A stretch of DNA of 64,000 nucleotides from JADKCZ01 sp963786945 (GTDB lineage Bacteria > Myxococcota > Myxococcia > Myxococcales > Anaeromyxobacteraceae): NCBI GenBank assembly GCA_963786945.1, contig CAWBAO010000004.1:434001-498000 (forward strand). Reading direction: 5' to 3'. Under the pieces are notes generated by a model, which saw only the letters and a program-made list of their open reading frames with translations, did not search any database and was not told where the DNA came from. Of the stretch, positions 19,166 through 27,393 are shown one piece after another; the stretch's first letter is position 1; each line of letters begins with the position of its first letter. Made by a program: the position numbers and the translations under genes.

Positions 19166-21154
19166 TCACCCCAGCGCCAGCCAGGCCAGCAGGCCGAGGA
19201 CGCCGAGCAGCAGCAGCACCACCTGCGACTGGACCCGACCGCCGAACTGGGCGCGCAGCCGGTCGGCGACCCGCACGCCCGAGCCCAGGGTCGGGACGAT
19301 GGCGAGGTCGAGGATGGTGTCCGGCACGTGGGAGTCGAAGGCGGCGTGGCGCGGGAAGAGGCCCCGGGGAGGCTCGACCCGGGTGCGCGGGAAGAAGACC
19401 CAGCCGAAGCGGAGGACCAGCAGTGCGGCGAAGGAGGAGCCGGTGTACTGCATCCGCGGCGTCGGGCGCGCGAAGCCGCAGCCCCAGGTCGGCGCCAGGG
19501 GCTGGGCGCTCCCCAGCCGCCGGCGGCGCCAGGCGGCCACCAGGGCGATGGCGGCCAGCAGGACCAGCGCCACCAGGCTGATCCGCCAGGCGCCCCGGGC
19601 CGCCTCCTCGACCGGGGCGGCCAGCGCCTCGGGCGACAGGCCGGACCACTGGGCCGCCGCGCGGGCCAGCCCGGGCAGCCAGGCCGCGGGGAGGAGGCCG
19701 ATGGCGGCGCAGGCCAGCGCCAGGACCGCCATCGGCGCCAGCATGGTGCGGGTCGCCTCGTGGCCGCGCCCGGCGTGGGGCGAGCGCCCCTGGCCCAGGA
19801 AGACGGTCCCGAACACCTTGGCGAAGCAGGCGGCGGCCAGCCCGCCGACCAGGGCCAGCGCCGGGGCCGCGAGGGCGGCCAGCGGCATGGCCATCGGGCC
19901 CGTGCCGAGGATGGACTGGAACGCCGCCAGGAAGACCAGCCACTCCGAGGCGAAGCCGTTGAGCGGCGGCAGCCCCGAGATGGCGGCCGACCCGACCAGG
20001 AAGAGCCCGGCCGTGACCGGCATGGCGCGGGCCAGGCCGCCGAGCAGGTCGAGCTCCCGGGTGCCGGTGGCGTGGTGGACGGCGCCGGCGCCGAGGAACA
20101 GCAGCCCCTTGAAGGCCGCGTGGTTCACCACGTGGAGGACGGCCCCGGAGAAGCCCAGCACCACCAGGGCCGGGTTCCCGGTGGCGCGGCCCAGCAGGGC
20201 CAGGCCTGCGCCCATGGCGATGATGCCGATGTTCTCCACCGAGTGGTAGGCCAGCAGCCGCTTCAGGTCGTGCTGGGCCAGCGCGAAGGCCACGCCGAGG
20301 ATGGCCGACGCCGCCCCGGCGGCGACCAGCCAGCCGCCCCAGGCCGCCGGCGGCCCCTGGAACATCCCCGTGACCCGCAGGATCCCGTAGATGCCGGTCT
20401 TGAGCAGCACCCCCGACAGGAGCGCCGAGACGTGGCTGGGCGCCGCGGCGTGGGCGCCCGGCAGCCAGAAGTGGAGCGGCACCAGGCCGGCCTTCAGGCC
20501 GAAGCCGAAGAGCGCCAGCCCGAAGACCCACCCGGCCAGCGGCGCGCCGCCATCCAGCCGCGCCATGGCGGCGAACTCGTAGGAGCCCGCCATGCGGCCG
20601 AGCAGGGCGAAGAGCGCGAAGAGCGCCAGGTTGCCGGCGTGGGCCGAGGCCAGGTAGACGAAGGCGGCGCGCTGGACCTCGCGCTTCTCGTGCTCGGTGA
20701 GGACCAGCAGGAAGCCGGCCAGCGCCATCACCTCCCAGGCCGCCAGGAACAGCACGGCGTTGGCGGCGACGCAGACCAGCGTCATGGCCCCGGTCACCAG
20801 GCCGAAGTAGAGCTGGAGCCGGATCGACTGGGCGCCGCGCTCCGCCTGCGTCCAGTAGCCGAGCCCGTAGACGGAGGCCAGCGCCGGCAGGCCCAGCACC
20901 GGCAGCAGGAACAGGGCGGAGAGGGCGTCGACCCGCATCGAGAGCGAGGCCAGCGGCGTGGGCCAGGGGGCCGACCAGGCGGCGTCCTGGCCCGCCAGGG
21001 CCAGCAGGGCGCCGGCGATCCCGAGCGAGGCGCCCAGGACCAGCGCGCCGGTGGCCAGGCGCTGCCCCAGCGCCGGGCGGCGGTGCAGCGCCAGGGCCCA
21101 GCCACCGCTGCTGCCTGCCAGGAACGCGGCCGCGATGATCAGGCTCAGGCTCAC
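19166..21154 (-). CDS. hyfB: HyfB-like antiporter subunit (NuoL/NuoM family)
   Basis: First gene of the operon; 662 residues from GTG 21154, close to E. coli HyfB. About 16 helices. The antiporter core shows LAAWEVMALAGFLLV with the conserved glutamate, FGLKAGLVPLHFWLPGAHAAA with the buried lysine, HDLKRLLAYHSVENIG, and NHAAFKGLLFLGAGA. The C-terminal extension (from about residue 560) with TWGCGFARPTPRMQYT is typical of HyfB/HycC and precedes a last helix. A TACCGT box eight bases before the GTG suggests a leaderless or very short-leader transcript. It diverges from the SulP gene across 136 bases. Confidence 0.92.
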   Translation of the reverse strand: MSLSLIIAAAFLAGSSGGWALALHRRPALGQRLATGALVLGASLGIAGALLALAGQDAAWSAPWPTPLASLSMRVDALSALFLLPVLGLPALASVYGLGYWTQAERGAQSIRLQLYFGLVTGAMTLVCVAANAVLFLAAWEVMALAGFLLVLTEHEKREVQRAAFVYLASAHAGNLALFALFALLGRMAGSYEFAAMARLDGGAPLAGWVFGLALFGFGLKAGLVPLHFWLPGAHAAAPSHVSALLSGVLLKTGIYGILRVTGMFQGPPAAWGGWLVAAGAASAILGVAFALAQHDLKRLLAYHSVENIGIIAMGAGLALLGRATGNPALVVLGFSGAVLHVVNHAAFKGLLFLGAGAVHHATGTRELDLLGGLARAMPVTAGLFLVGSAAISGLPPLNGFASEWLVFLAAFQSILGTGPMAMPLAALAAPALALVGGLAAACFAKVFGTVFLGQGRSPHAGRGHEATRTMLAPMAVLALACAAIGLLPAAWLPGLARAAAQWSGLSPEALAAPVEEAARGAWRISLVALVLLAAIALVAAWRRRRLGSAQPLAPTWGCGFARPTPRMQYTGSSFAALLVLRFGWVFFPRTRVEPPRGLFPRHAAFDSHVPDTILDLAIVPTLGSGVRVADRLRAQFGGRVQSQVVLLLLGVLGLLAWLALG

Positions 21155-21162
21155 GTCCGGGA

Positions 21163-21168
21163 ACGGTA
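21163..21168 (-). promoter_or_regulatory. -10 box for the hyf-like operon, leaderless type
   Basis: TACCGT lies eight bases upstream of the hyfB GTG on the minus strand. A start of transcription about seven bases downstream would fall at the GTG itself, and no Shine-Dalgarno sequence sits at normal spacing. No good -35 box was seen. Confidence 0.3.
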
Positions 21169-21290
21169 GCCCTCTTCCGGCACGGCCGCCATGATCAATC
21201 GGCCGTGGCGGTCGCCGGCGCGGGGGTCTAGAGTGCGCTCCCTTTCCTCTCCTGGCGGCCCCCGGGCCAGCCGAAAGGACGCGAAGCCCC

Positions 21291-24053
21291 ATGGCACGGA
21301 CCCGGTACGCCAACCCCACGCAGGAGTCCCGCCTGCGCGACCTCCCCGCCGCGGCCATGCGTGCCGTGCTCAGGGAGGGCTACAAGGCCTCCGACTTCCG
21401 CGCCGACCTCATGGCCGGCCTGGTGGTGGGCGTGGTGGCGCTGCCGCTGGCCATGGCGCTGGCCATCGCCGTGGGCGTGCCGCCGCAGCACGGCCTCTAC
21501 ACGGCCATCATGGCCGGCGCGGTGGTGGCGCTGCTGGGCGGCTCCCGCACCCAGGTCTCCGGCCCGACCGCCGCCTTCGTCGTCATCCTGGCGCCGGTCT
21601 ACACCCGCTTCGGGCTGGCCGGGCTGCTCATGGCCGGGCTGCTGGCCGGCCTCATCCTCATCGGGATGGGGCTCCTCCGCCTGGGGAAGCTCATCCAGTT
21701 CATCCCCCACCCGGTGACCACCGGCTTCACCGCCGGCATCGCCGTGGTCATCGCCGTGCTGCAGGTGAAGGACCTGCTCGGGCTGCGCCTGGAACACTCC
21801 CCGGAGCACTTCGCCGAGCGGGTCGAGGCCATGGTCGCCGCCGGCGGGACGGCCTCCCTCTGGGAGCTGGCCATCGGCCTCTTCACCCTCGCGCTCCTCC
21901 TCCTCGTCCCGCGCCTGACCCGGCGGGTGCCGGCGCCGCTGGTGGCGCTGTCGGCCGCCGCCGTGCTGGCCGCCGTCCTCTCGCGCCTCGCCGGCGCCGA
22001 GATCGCCACCATCGCCAGCCGGTTCCACACCGTGGTCGGTGGACGGCTGGTGGACGGCATCCCCCAGCTGCCGCCGCTCCCCCTGCTGCCGTGGCTCATG
22101 CCGGGCCCGGACGGGGCGCCCTTCCAGCTCACCTTCCGCACCCTCCAGGCCCTGCTGCCCAGCGCCTTCGCCATCGCCATGCTCGGCGCCATCGAGTCGC
22201 TGCTCTCCGCCGTGGTGGCCGACGGCATGGCGCGCACCCGCCACGATCCCGACGCCGAGCTGCTGGCCGCCGGGGTGGGCAACGTGGTGGCCCCCTTCTT
22301 CGGCGGCATCCCGGCCACCGGGGCCATCGCCCGCACCGCCACCAACATCCGCTCGGGCGGCCGCACGCCGGTGGCCGCCGTGATCCACGCGGTGGTGGTG
22401 CTGGCCGCCGTGGTGGTCCTGGCCCCGGCCCTGGGCTACCTGCCCATGTCCGCGCTGGCGGCCCTGCTGCTGCTGGTGGCCTGGAACATGTCCGAGGCCA
22501 AGCACTTCATCCACACCATCAAGGTGGCGCCGCGCAGCGACGTGGCCGTGCTCCTCACCTGCTTCGGCCTCACCGTCTTCACCGACATGGTCATCGGCGT
22601 GGGCGTGGGCATGGTGCTGGCCGCCATGCTCTTCATGCGCCGCATGGCCGCGGTCACCGAGGCCAGCCTGGAGGTGGAGGAGCGGGCGGCGCTGCCCGGG
22701 CCGGTCCCCTCCGGCGTGGTCGTCTACCGCGTCTCCGGGCCGCTCTTCTTCGGCGCCGCCCAGAAGGCCATGGGGGCCCTGGGCGCCATCGCCGATCGCT
22801 GCCGGGTGATGATCTTCCGGCTCGACGAGGTCCCGGTCATCGACGCCACCGGCATGGTGGCGCTGGAGAGCGCCGTCGAGCGGCTCCGGGCCACGGGCAT
22901 CACCGCCATCCTCCACGGGCTGCGGCCGCAGCCGCGCCAGGTGGTGGACCGATCCGGGCTGCTGGCCCAACCGGGCGTGCTGTCCTCCGAGGACTGGGCC
23001 GACACCCTGCGCCTGGCGGGCGAGATCGTGGCCGAGGAGGCCGGCGGCCTGGCCACCATCTCCTCGCGCCTCACCGTCGCCGACGTGATGAGCCGGGAGG
23101 TGGCCTTCGTCGCGCCCACCGCCTCGCTGCGCGAGGTGGTGGAGACCATGCTGGTGAAGGGGCGCCGGGCGGTCCCGGTGGTGGAGGGCGGGAAGGTGGT
23201 CGGCATGATCTCCAACGGCGACCTGGTGCAGCGCGGCGGCCTCGGCGTCCGGCTGGAGCTGCTGCGGGGGCTGGCCTGGTCCGACGTCCACGCCCACCTC
23301 GAGGGGCTGGCCGGGGCCGCCAAGACGGCCGCGGACGTCATGACCGCCCACCCGGTGACCGTGCAGGAGTCGACGCCGCTGCGGCGGGTGGCCCGGCGCA
23401 TGGCGCAGCGCCGGCTGAAGCGGCTGCCGGTGGTCGATCACGGCGGGGCGCTGGTCGGCATGGTCAGCCGCATCGACCTCTTGCGGGCCACGGCGGGCCT
23501 GGCGCGGGCCGGCGAGGAGCCGCCGGCGCTGGCGGCCGTGCCGGGCGGCGCCCGGGTGGCCAGCATCATGCGGACCGACGTCCCGGCGGTGGCGCCCGAG
23601 GCGCCGCTGGCCGAGGTCCTCAAGGCCATCGTCTCCACCCGCCTCAACAAGGCGCTGGTGCTGGACGGCGACCGGCGCGTGCTCGGGCTGGTCACCGACG
23701 CCGAGCTCATGGACCGGCTCAGCCCGTCGCTGCGCCCCGGGCTGCTGCGCTCGCTCATGCAGCCGCAGGAGGCCGGCGGCGGCGACCCGGCCGATCCGGC
23801 GGCGGCGCGGCATGCCCAGGCGCGGCGGGCCTCGGAGCTGATGACCACCGACGTCCCGTCGGTGACGCCGGAGACGCCCCTGGCCCAGGCCATCGCCACC
23901 ATGCTCGAGGCGGATCGCAAGATCCTCGCGGTGATCGACGGCGCGGGCCGGCTGGTGGGCGTCGTCGATCGGGCCGACCTGCTGCGGGGGATTGCCGCGC
24001 AGTCCGGCGGGGAGCCCGGGCTGGCGGGGTCGGCCGCGCCGCCCGCGCCCTGA
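21291..24053 (+). CDS. SulP-family anion transporter fused to STAS and four CBS domains
   Basis: 920 residues, far longer than usual SulP proteins (about 550-600). Residues 35-440 are the SLC26/SulP transmembrane domain (VGVPPQHGLYTAIMAG, QVSGPTAAFVVIL, GGIPATGAIARTATN). Residues 470-560 form a STAS domain with VIDATGMVAL at the usual regulatory loop. After it come four CBS motifs near residues 591-650, 675-735, 755-815 and 845-905, each with a xxVMxxxxVxVxxxxxL opening (ADVMSREVAFVAPTASL, ELMTTDVPSVTPETPL). CBS pairs commonly sense adenosine nucleotides, so transport may be gated by energy state. The substrate could be sulfate, bicarbonate or another anion. AAGGA precedes ATG 21291. Confidence 0.92.
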   Translation: MARTRYANPTQESRLRDLPAAAMRAVLREGYKASDFRADLMAGLVVGVVALPLAMALAIAVGVPPQHGLYTAIMAGAVVALLGGSRTQVSGPTAAFVVILAPVYTRFGLAGLLMAGLLAGLILIGMGLLRLGKLIQFIPHPVTTGFTAGIAVVIAVLQVKDLLGLRLEHSPEHFAERVEAMVAAGGTASLWELAIGLFTLALLLLVPRLTRRVPAPLVALSAAAVLAAVLSRLAGAEIATIASRFHTVVGGRLVDGIPQLPPLPLLPWLMPGPDGAPFQLTFRTLQALLPSAFAIAMLGAIESLLSAVVADGMARTRHDPDAELLAAGVGNVVAPFFGGIPATGAIARTATNIRSGGRTPVAAVIHAVVVLAAVVVLAPALGYLPMSALAALLLLVAWNMSEAKHFIHTIKVAPRSDVAVLLTCFGLTVFTDMVIGVGVGMVLAAMLFMRRMAAVTEASLEVEERAALPGPVPSGVVVYRVSGPLFFGAAQKAMGALGAIADRCRVMIFRLDEVPVIDATGMVALESAVERLRATGITAILHGLRPQPRQVVDRSGLLAQPGVLSSEDWADTLRLAGEIVAEEAGGLATISSRLTVADVMSREVAFVAPTASLREVVETMLVKGRRAVPVVEGGKVVGMISNGDLVQRGGLGVRLELLRGLAWSDVHAHLEGLAGAAKTAADVMTAHPVTVQESTPLRRVARRMAQRRLKRLPVVDHGGALVGMVSRIDLLRATAGLARAGEEPPALAAVPGGARVASIMRTDVPAVAPEAPLAEVLKAIVSTRLNKALVLDGDRRVLGLVTDAELMDRLSPSLRPGLLRSLMQPQEAGGGDPADPAAARHAQARRASELMTTDVPSVTPETPLAQAIATMLEADRKILAVIDGAGRLVGVVDRADLLRGIAAQSGGEPGLAGSAAPPAP

Positions 24054-24079
24054 CCATGACGCCGCGTCAGGAGCCGCCT

Positions 24080-24097
24080 GGGACGCCCCGCCGTCCC
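24080..24097. terminator. Hairpin between convergent sulP and kinase genes
   Basis: A 6-bp stem GGGACG/CGTCCC with a 6-base loop lies in the 67-base gap between two convergent stops. It could serve both strands; no T-run is present. Confidence 0.3.
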
Positions 24098-24120
24098 GGA
24101 GGGCCGGGCCGGCCCCGGCC

Positions 24121-25179
24121 TCAGGCCCCCTGCCCCTCGGGTCCGGCAATCGACTGGACCGCGCCGAGCTCCGGCGCGGCAGGCAGGGCGACCCGGATCG
24201 TCGTCCCCCCCTGCCGCCCGCTCTCCACCCGGACCGTGCCGCCGTGGGCCTCGACCAGGAGCCGGACGCTGTAGAGGCCGATCCCCAGGCCACCTCGCGC
24301 CGCCGTGGCCTTGCCCCGGTAGAACCGGTCGAAGACGTGGGCGAGGTCGGCGCTGGGGATTCCCGGGCCGTGGTCCGCCACGCTGATCGTGACCCACCCG
24401 TCGGCCGCCTCCGCGCCGAGCTCCACCGGGCCGTCCGGGGGCGAGAACTTCAGGGCATTGGTGAGCAGGTTGAGGACGATGCGATCCAGGCGGGCGGGAT
24501 CGACGTGCGCCACCAGGCTCCCGGTGGCGCCCCGCTCCAGCCGGACGCGGTCGGCCTCCAGCACCGGGGCGAAGCGCTCGAGGAGCTCGGCCAGGTAGGC
24601 CCCCACGTCGAGCGGCTCGACCTGCAGGCGGAGCTGGTTCGACTCCTGCCGCGCCGAGTCCAGCAGGTCCTCGATCATGGTGTCCATGCGCGAGGCGCAG
24701 CGCAGGATGGACTCGACGCGCGCCGCGAGGAAGCTGTCGCCGCCCGCCCTCCGGCCGAGCACCTGCGCCTGCCCGACCAGGGCGCCCAGCGGGGCCCGCA
24801 GGTCGTGCGAGACCACGTCCAGCAGCTCCTCGCGCTTGCGCAGGTCGCTGCGGATCTGGGAGAGGGTCAGCGCGGTGGTCACGAAGGAGGCCATGCGCAT
24901 GAAGGTCTCCCAGTAGGCCAGGTAGGCCCGGGAGTACGGCGTGTGGGACAGCCGGTCCGAGAGGTACCAGCAGACGCCCGCGGCGACGGCGATGGCCAGG
25001 CCCGCCCTCCGGCTCCCGTACCAGGCCGCCAGCGCCACCGGCACGAAGTAGAAGATGAAGAAGCCGAACTCGTAGCCGGTGGCGTAGTCGAGCCAGGTCA
25101 CCAGCCCGAGCACCGCGGCGGCGCCGAGGTAGAGCCCGGCCCGCCCCCTTCCGCTCGGCAGCCAGCCCCCGCTCACCAT
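24121..25179 (-). CDS. Membrane sensor histidine kinase
   Basis: 352 residues. About four N-terminal membrane segments (residues 15-95) carry no large extracellular domain, so sensing may occur in or near the membrane. The catalytic part is complete: H-box VVSHDLRAPLGAL, N-box LDRIVLNLLTNALKFS, G1 ISVADHGPGIP, F-box FDRFYRG, and G2 GGLGIGLYSV. No response regulator is next to it, so it is an orphan. Start ATG 25179 has no clear ribosome-binding site; GTG 25176 is an alternative. The promoter must lie in the 245 bases shared with the tRNA terminator. Confidence 0.9.
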   Translation of the reverse strand: MVSGGWLPSGRGRAGLYLGAAAVLGLVTWLDYATGYEFGFFIFYFVPVALAAWYGSRRAGLAIAVAAGVCWYLSDRLSHTPYSRAYLAYWETFMRMASFVTTALTLSQIRSDLRKREELLDVVSHDLRAPLGALVGQAQVLGRRAGGDSFLAARVESILRCASRMDTMIEDLLDSARQESNQLRLQVEPLDVGAYLAELLERFAPVLEADRVRLERGATGSLVAHVDPARLDRIVLNLLTNALKFSPPDGPVELGAEAADGWVTISVADHGPGIPSADLAHVFDRFYRGKATAARGGLGIGLYSVRLLVEAHGGTVRVESGRQGGTTIRVALPAAPELGAVQSIAGPEGQGA

Positions 25180-25361
25180 CGACCCGGGAGGCCAGGTGCG
25201 CCGGGATGGACGCCGACCCGCTGGCGGGTCTCCGCGCCGTCGTCCGCCCGCGACTCGTCCCGCTCCGGTGGCTCGGTCATCGCGCCCTCACCACCGCTGA
25301 ACCCGCGAGGGGGTGGCGTTGTTGCCGGGCGCCCCATCCGGGTGGCCGAGCGCCGACGCGA

Positions 25362-25392
25362 AAGGCCTCCCCGGCGGAACCAGGGAGGCCTT
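25362..25392 (-). terminator. Rho-independent-like terminator of the tRNA operon
   Basis: A perfect 10-bp stem (AAGGCCTCCC/GGGAGGCCTT) with an 11-base loop begins 33 bases past the 3' end of tRNA-Lys. On the minus strand it ends in TTTCGC, a short T-run. Confidence 0.65.
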
Positions 25393-25424
25393 CGAGTCAT
25401 CGGAACAGCGGGATGCGTGCGGAG

Positions 25425-25497
25425 TGAGCGCGGAAGGAATCGAACCTTCAACCTATGGATTAAGAGTCCATTGCTCTGCCAGTTGAGCTACGCGCCC
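25425..25497 (-). tRNA. tRNA-Lys (anticodon CUU)
   Basis: Acceptor GGGCGCG/CGCGCTC (one G-T pair), D-arm TAGCTCAACTGGCAGAGCA, anticodon stem ATGGA/TCCAT with loop CTCTTAA giving CTT, and T-arm GGTTCGATTCC. Discriminator A; CCA not encoded. Last gene of the four-tRNA operon. Confidence 0.95.
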
Positions 25498-25590
25498 GAC
25501 GAACGACTTCGGGATGGCCGAAGGGGCGCGGATCTACCAGCGCCCGCCCGGGCTGTCAACGTGCCGCCGCGCTGGCGGGCCAGCGCCATG

Positions 25591-25667
25591 TGGCGCGCCC
25601 GGAGGGAGTCGAACCCCCGACCAGCGGCTTAGAAGGCCGCTGCTCTGTCCATCTGAGCTACGGGCGC
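25591..25667 (-). tRNA. tRNA-Arg (anticodon UCU)
   Basis: Acceptor GCGCCCG/CGGGCGC, anticodon stem GCGGC/GCCGC with loop CTTCTAA giving TCT, T-arm GGTTCGACTCC. Discriminator G and an encoded CCA end. Confidence 0.95.
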
Positions 25668-25682
25668 TTCGCATTGAAGAGT

Positions 25683-25759
25683 TGGGGTGAGTAAAGGGGT
25701 TCGAACCCTTGACCCCCGGATCCACAGTCCAGTGCTCTACCGATTGAGCTATACTCACC
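25683..25759 (-). tRNA. tRNA-His (anticodon GUG)
   Basis: Begins with the extra G(-1) that is the identity element of histidine tRNA, opposite C73. Anticodon stem CTGGA/TCCGG with loop CTGTGGA gives GTG. T-arm GGTTCGAACCC; CCA is encoded. Confidence 0.95.
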
Positions 25760-25836
25760 GTAAAATGAGGCGCCTTCGTGGCTGCCCCGGCGCCGCCTGG
25801 AAGCGGCGGCCCGGCCATCACCATGCTGTCAAAGAG

Positions 25837-25910
25837 TCGGGGCGGCCGGATTCGGACCGGCGACCTCCTGCGCCCAAGGCAGGCGCGCTACCAGGCTGCG
25901 CTACGCCCCG
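25837..25910 (-). tRNA. tRNA-Pro (anticodon UGG)
   Basis: Acceptor CGGGGCG/CGCCCCG, anticodon stem CCTGC/GCAGG with loop CTTGGGC giving TGG, T-arm GGTCCGAATCC. Discriminator A; CCA not encoded. First gene of the tRNA operon. Confidence 0.95.
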
Positions 25911-25921
25911 GAAACAGTGGC

Positions 25922-25940
25922 TGACCGGCCGAGCCGGTCA
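25922..25940 (-). other. Hairpin in the tRNA operon leader
   Basis: A perfect 8-bp inverted repeat TGACCGGC/GCCGGTCA with a 3-base loop lies between the promoter and tRNA-Pro. It could protect the 5' leader or aid processing. Confidence 0.35.
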
Positions 25941-25954
25941 CTCCGAGGGGCTGG

Positions 25955-25983
25955 TAACTAGCGGTTCTCCCTCGCTTCGTCAA
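25955..25983 (-). promoter_or_regulatory. Promoter of the tRNA Pro-His-Arg-Lys operon
   Basis: A TTGACG -35 box (25978-25983), a 17-base spacer and a TAGTTA -10 box (25955-25960) stand about 45 bases upstream of tRNA-Pro. The promoter is embedded in the 3' end of rdgB and its -10 shares bases with the rdgB stop codon. Confidence 0.6.
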
Positions 25984-26605
25984 GGGCGGCGAGGCGGGCG
26001 AGGACGGGCCGGAGGGCCCGGAACGCCGCCCCCCGGTGCGACAGCGCGTCCTTCTCCCCGGGCGGCAGCTCGGCCATGGTGAGCGCCCGCCCCTCGGGCA
26101 CGAAGAGCGGGTCGTAGCCGAAGCCGCCGGTGCCGCGCGGCGCCCGCCCGATGCGGCCCCGGCAGCGCCCCTCGACGCTGGCCAGCAGCCGGCCGTCGGG
26201 CCCCGCCAGCGCCAGCACCGCCACGTAGGCGGCCCCTCGCTGGTCCTTGGGCCGGCCGGCCAGCGCCGCCAGCAGCTTCTGGTTGTTGTGCCGGTCGCGC
26301 TCCTCCCGCGGCAGCGCGCCGGGGGCCTCCGGCTCCGACCAGCGTGCCGAGAAGATCCCGGGCGCCCCGTCGAGGGCGTCGACGCAGAGGCCGGAGTCGT
26401 CGGCCAGCGCCAGCCGGCCGGAGGCGAGCGCGAAGGCCCGGGCCTTCTTCCCGGCGTTCTCGGCGAAGCTGGCGCCGTCCTCCACCACCTCGGGGAGCGG
26501 CCCGCCCAGGGCCGCCGGCGTCACCACCTCGATGGGCAGCCCCGCCACCAGCCGCCGCAGCTCGCGCAGCTTCCCCTCGTTGCCGGTGCCGAAGAAGAGC
26601 TCCAT
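25958..26605 (-). CDS. rdgB: XTP/dITP pyrophosphatase (RdgB/HAM1 family)
   Basis: Hydrolyses non-canonical purine nucleoside triphosphates such as dITP and XTP to monophosphates, keeping them out of DNA. The 215-residue length fits. Signatures: GTGNEGKLRELRRL at the N-terminus (substrate loop TxNxxKxxE), LADDSGLCVDALDGAPGI (metal and base site), and GTGGFGYDPLFVPEG. The alternative E. coli family signature SHRGAAFRAL is present near the end. It follows rph by 21 bases, a common pairing. Confidence 0.96.
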   Translation of the reverse strand: MELFFGTGNEGKLRELRRLVAGLPIEVVTPAALGGPLPEVVEDGASFAENAGKKARAFALASGRLALADDSGLCVDALDGAPGIFSARWSEPEAPGALPREERDRHNNQKLLAALAGRPKDQRGAAYVAVLALAGPDGRLLASVEGRCRGRIGRAPRGTGGFGYDPLFVPEGRALTMAELPPGEKDALSHRGAAFRALRPVLARLAALDEARENR

Positions 26606-26626
26606 CCGAGGGGCTCCCGGGGCCCG

Positions 26627-27340
26627 CTAGGTGAGGGCCGCCTGCTGCAGGAGGCCGAGGTGGCGGATCCCCACCAGGGCGAGGTCGAGCATGCCGTCCA
26701 GCTCGGCCCTGCCGAAGGCCTGCCCCTCGGCCGTCCCCTGCACCTCGACCAGCTTGCCGTCGCCGGTGGCCACCACGTTCATGTCCACGTCGGCGGTCGA
26801 GTCCTCGCCGTAGTCGAGGTCGAGCAGCGCCACCCCGCCCTTCATGCCCACGCTGACCGCGGCCACGCTGCGGACCACCGGGTTGGCCTTGAGCTTGCCG
26901 CCCTTCTGCAGGGCCCGGACCGCCAGCGAGAGCGCCACCCAGGCGCCGGTGACCGCCGCGGTGCGGGTGCCGCCGTCGGCCTGCAGCACGTCGCAGTCGA
27001 GGGTGATGGTGCGCGGCCCGAGCGCCTTCAGGTCGATCGAGGCGCGCAGGGCGCGGCCGATGAGCCGCTGGATCTCCAGCGTCCGGCCGCCCTGCTTGCC
27101 GGTGGCCGCCTCGCGCCGCATCCGCTCGTGGGTGGAGCGCGGCAGCATCCCGTACTCGGCGGTGACCCAGCCGGCGCCGGTGCCGAAGACGTGGGGCGGG
27201 ACCCGGTCCTCGATCGAGGCGGTGCAGAGCACGTGGGTGTCGCCGAAGCGGGCCAGGCAGGAGCCCTCCGCGTGCTTGGAGGCGCCTGCCTCGAGGACGA
27301 TCTTCCGGAGCTCCAGCTCGCCGCGGCCGTTGGTGCGCAT
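26627..27340 (-). CDS. rph: Ribonuclease PH
   Basis: Phosphorolytic 3'-5' exoribonuclease that trims tRNA precursors. About 237 residues from ATG 27340 (MRTNGRGELELRKI fits family starts; the upstream ATG 27352 overlaps a TAGGAT promoter box). Landmarks: GSCLARFGDTHVLCTAS, TAEYGMLPRSTHERMRRE, GRTLEIQRLIGRALRA, DCDVLQADGGTRTAAVTGA, and LDLDYGEDSTADVDMNVV with the metal-binding aspartates. Its placement with tRNA genes downstream is apt but may be coincidental. Confidence 0.97.
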   Translation of the reverse strand: MRTNGRGELELRKIVLEAGASKHAEGSCLARFGDTHVLCTASIEDRVPPHVFGTGAGWVTAEYGMLPRSTHERMRREAATGKQGGRTLEIQRLIGRALRASIDLKALGPRTITLDCDVLQADGGTRTAAVTGAWVALSLAVRALQKGGKLKANPVVRSVAAVSVGMKGGVALLDLDYGEDSTADVDMNVVATGDGKLVEVQGTAEGQAFGRAELDGMLDLALVGIRHLGLLQQAALT

Positions 27341-27393
27341 AGGGGCGGGCATCCTAGTCGGGCCGGCCGGGGCGCGCCACCCTCCGCGCCAGG

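Noticed and set aside
13811..21154. Functional [NiFe] hydrogenase 4 or formate hydrogenlyase
   Set aside because: All four nickel-coordinating cysteines of the large subunit are replaced and no maturation or formate dehydrogenase gene is adjacent.
13811..21154. Genuine NADH dehydrogenase (complex I) operon
   Set aside because: There is no NuoE, NuoF, NuoG, NuoA, NuoI, NuoJ or NuoK set; HyfE and the subunit order point to the Hyf/Ehr group.
21228..24293. 1021-codon minus-strand open frame opposite the SulP gene
   Set aside because: His/Gly/Asp-rich antisense shadow; the SulP-STAS-CBS protein on the plus strand explains the region fully.
25425..25910. Genomic island attachment site at the tRNA cluster
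   Set aside because: No integrase gene and no direct repeat of a tRNA 3' end were found; neighbours are core genes.
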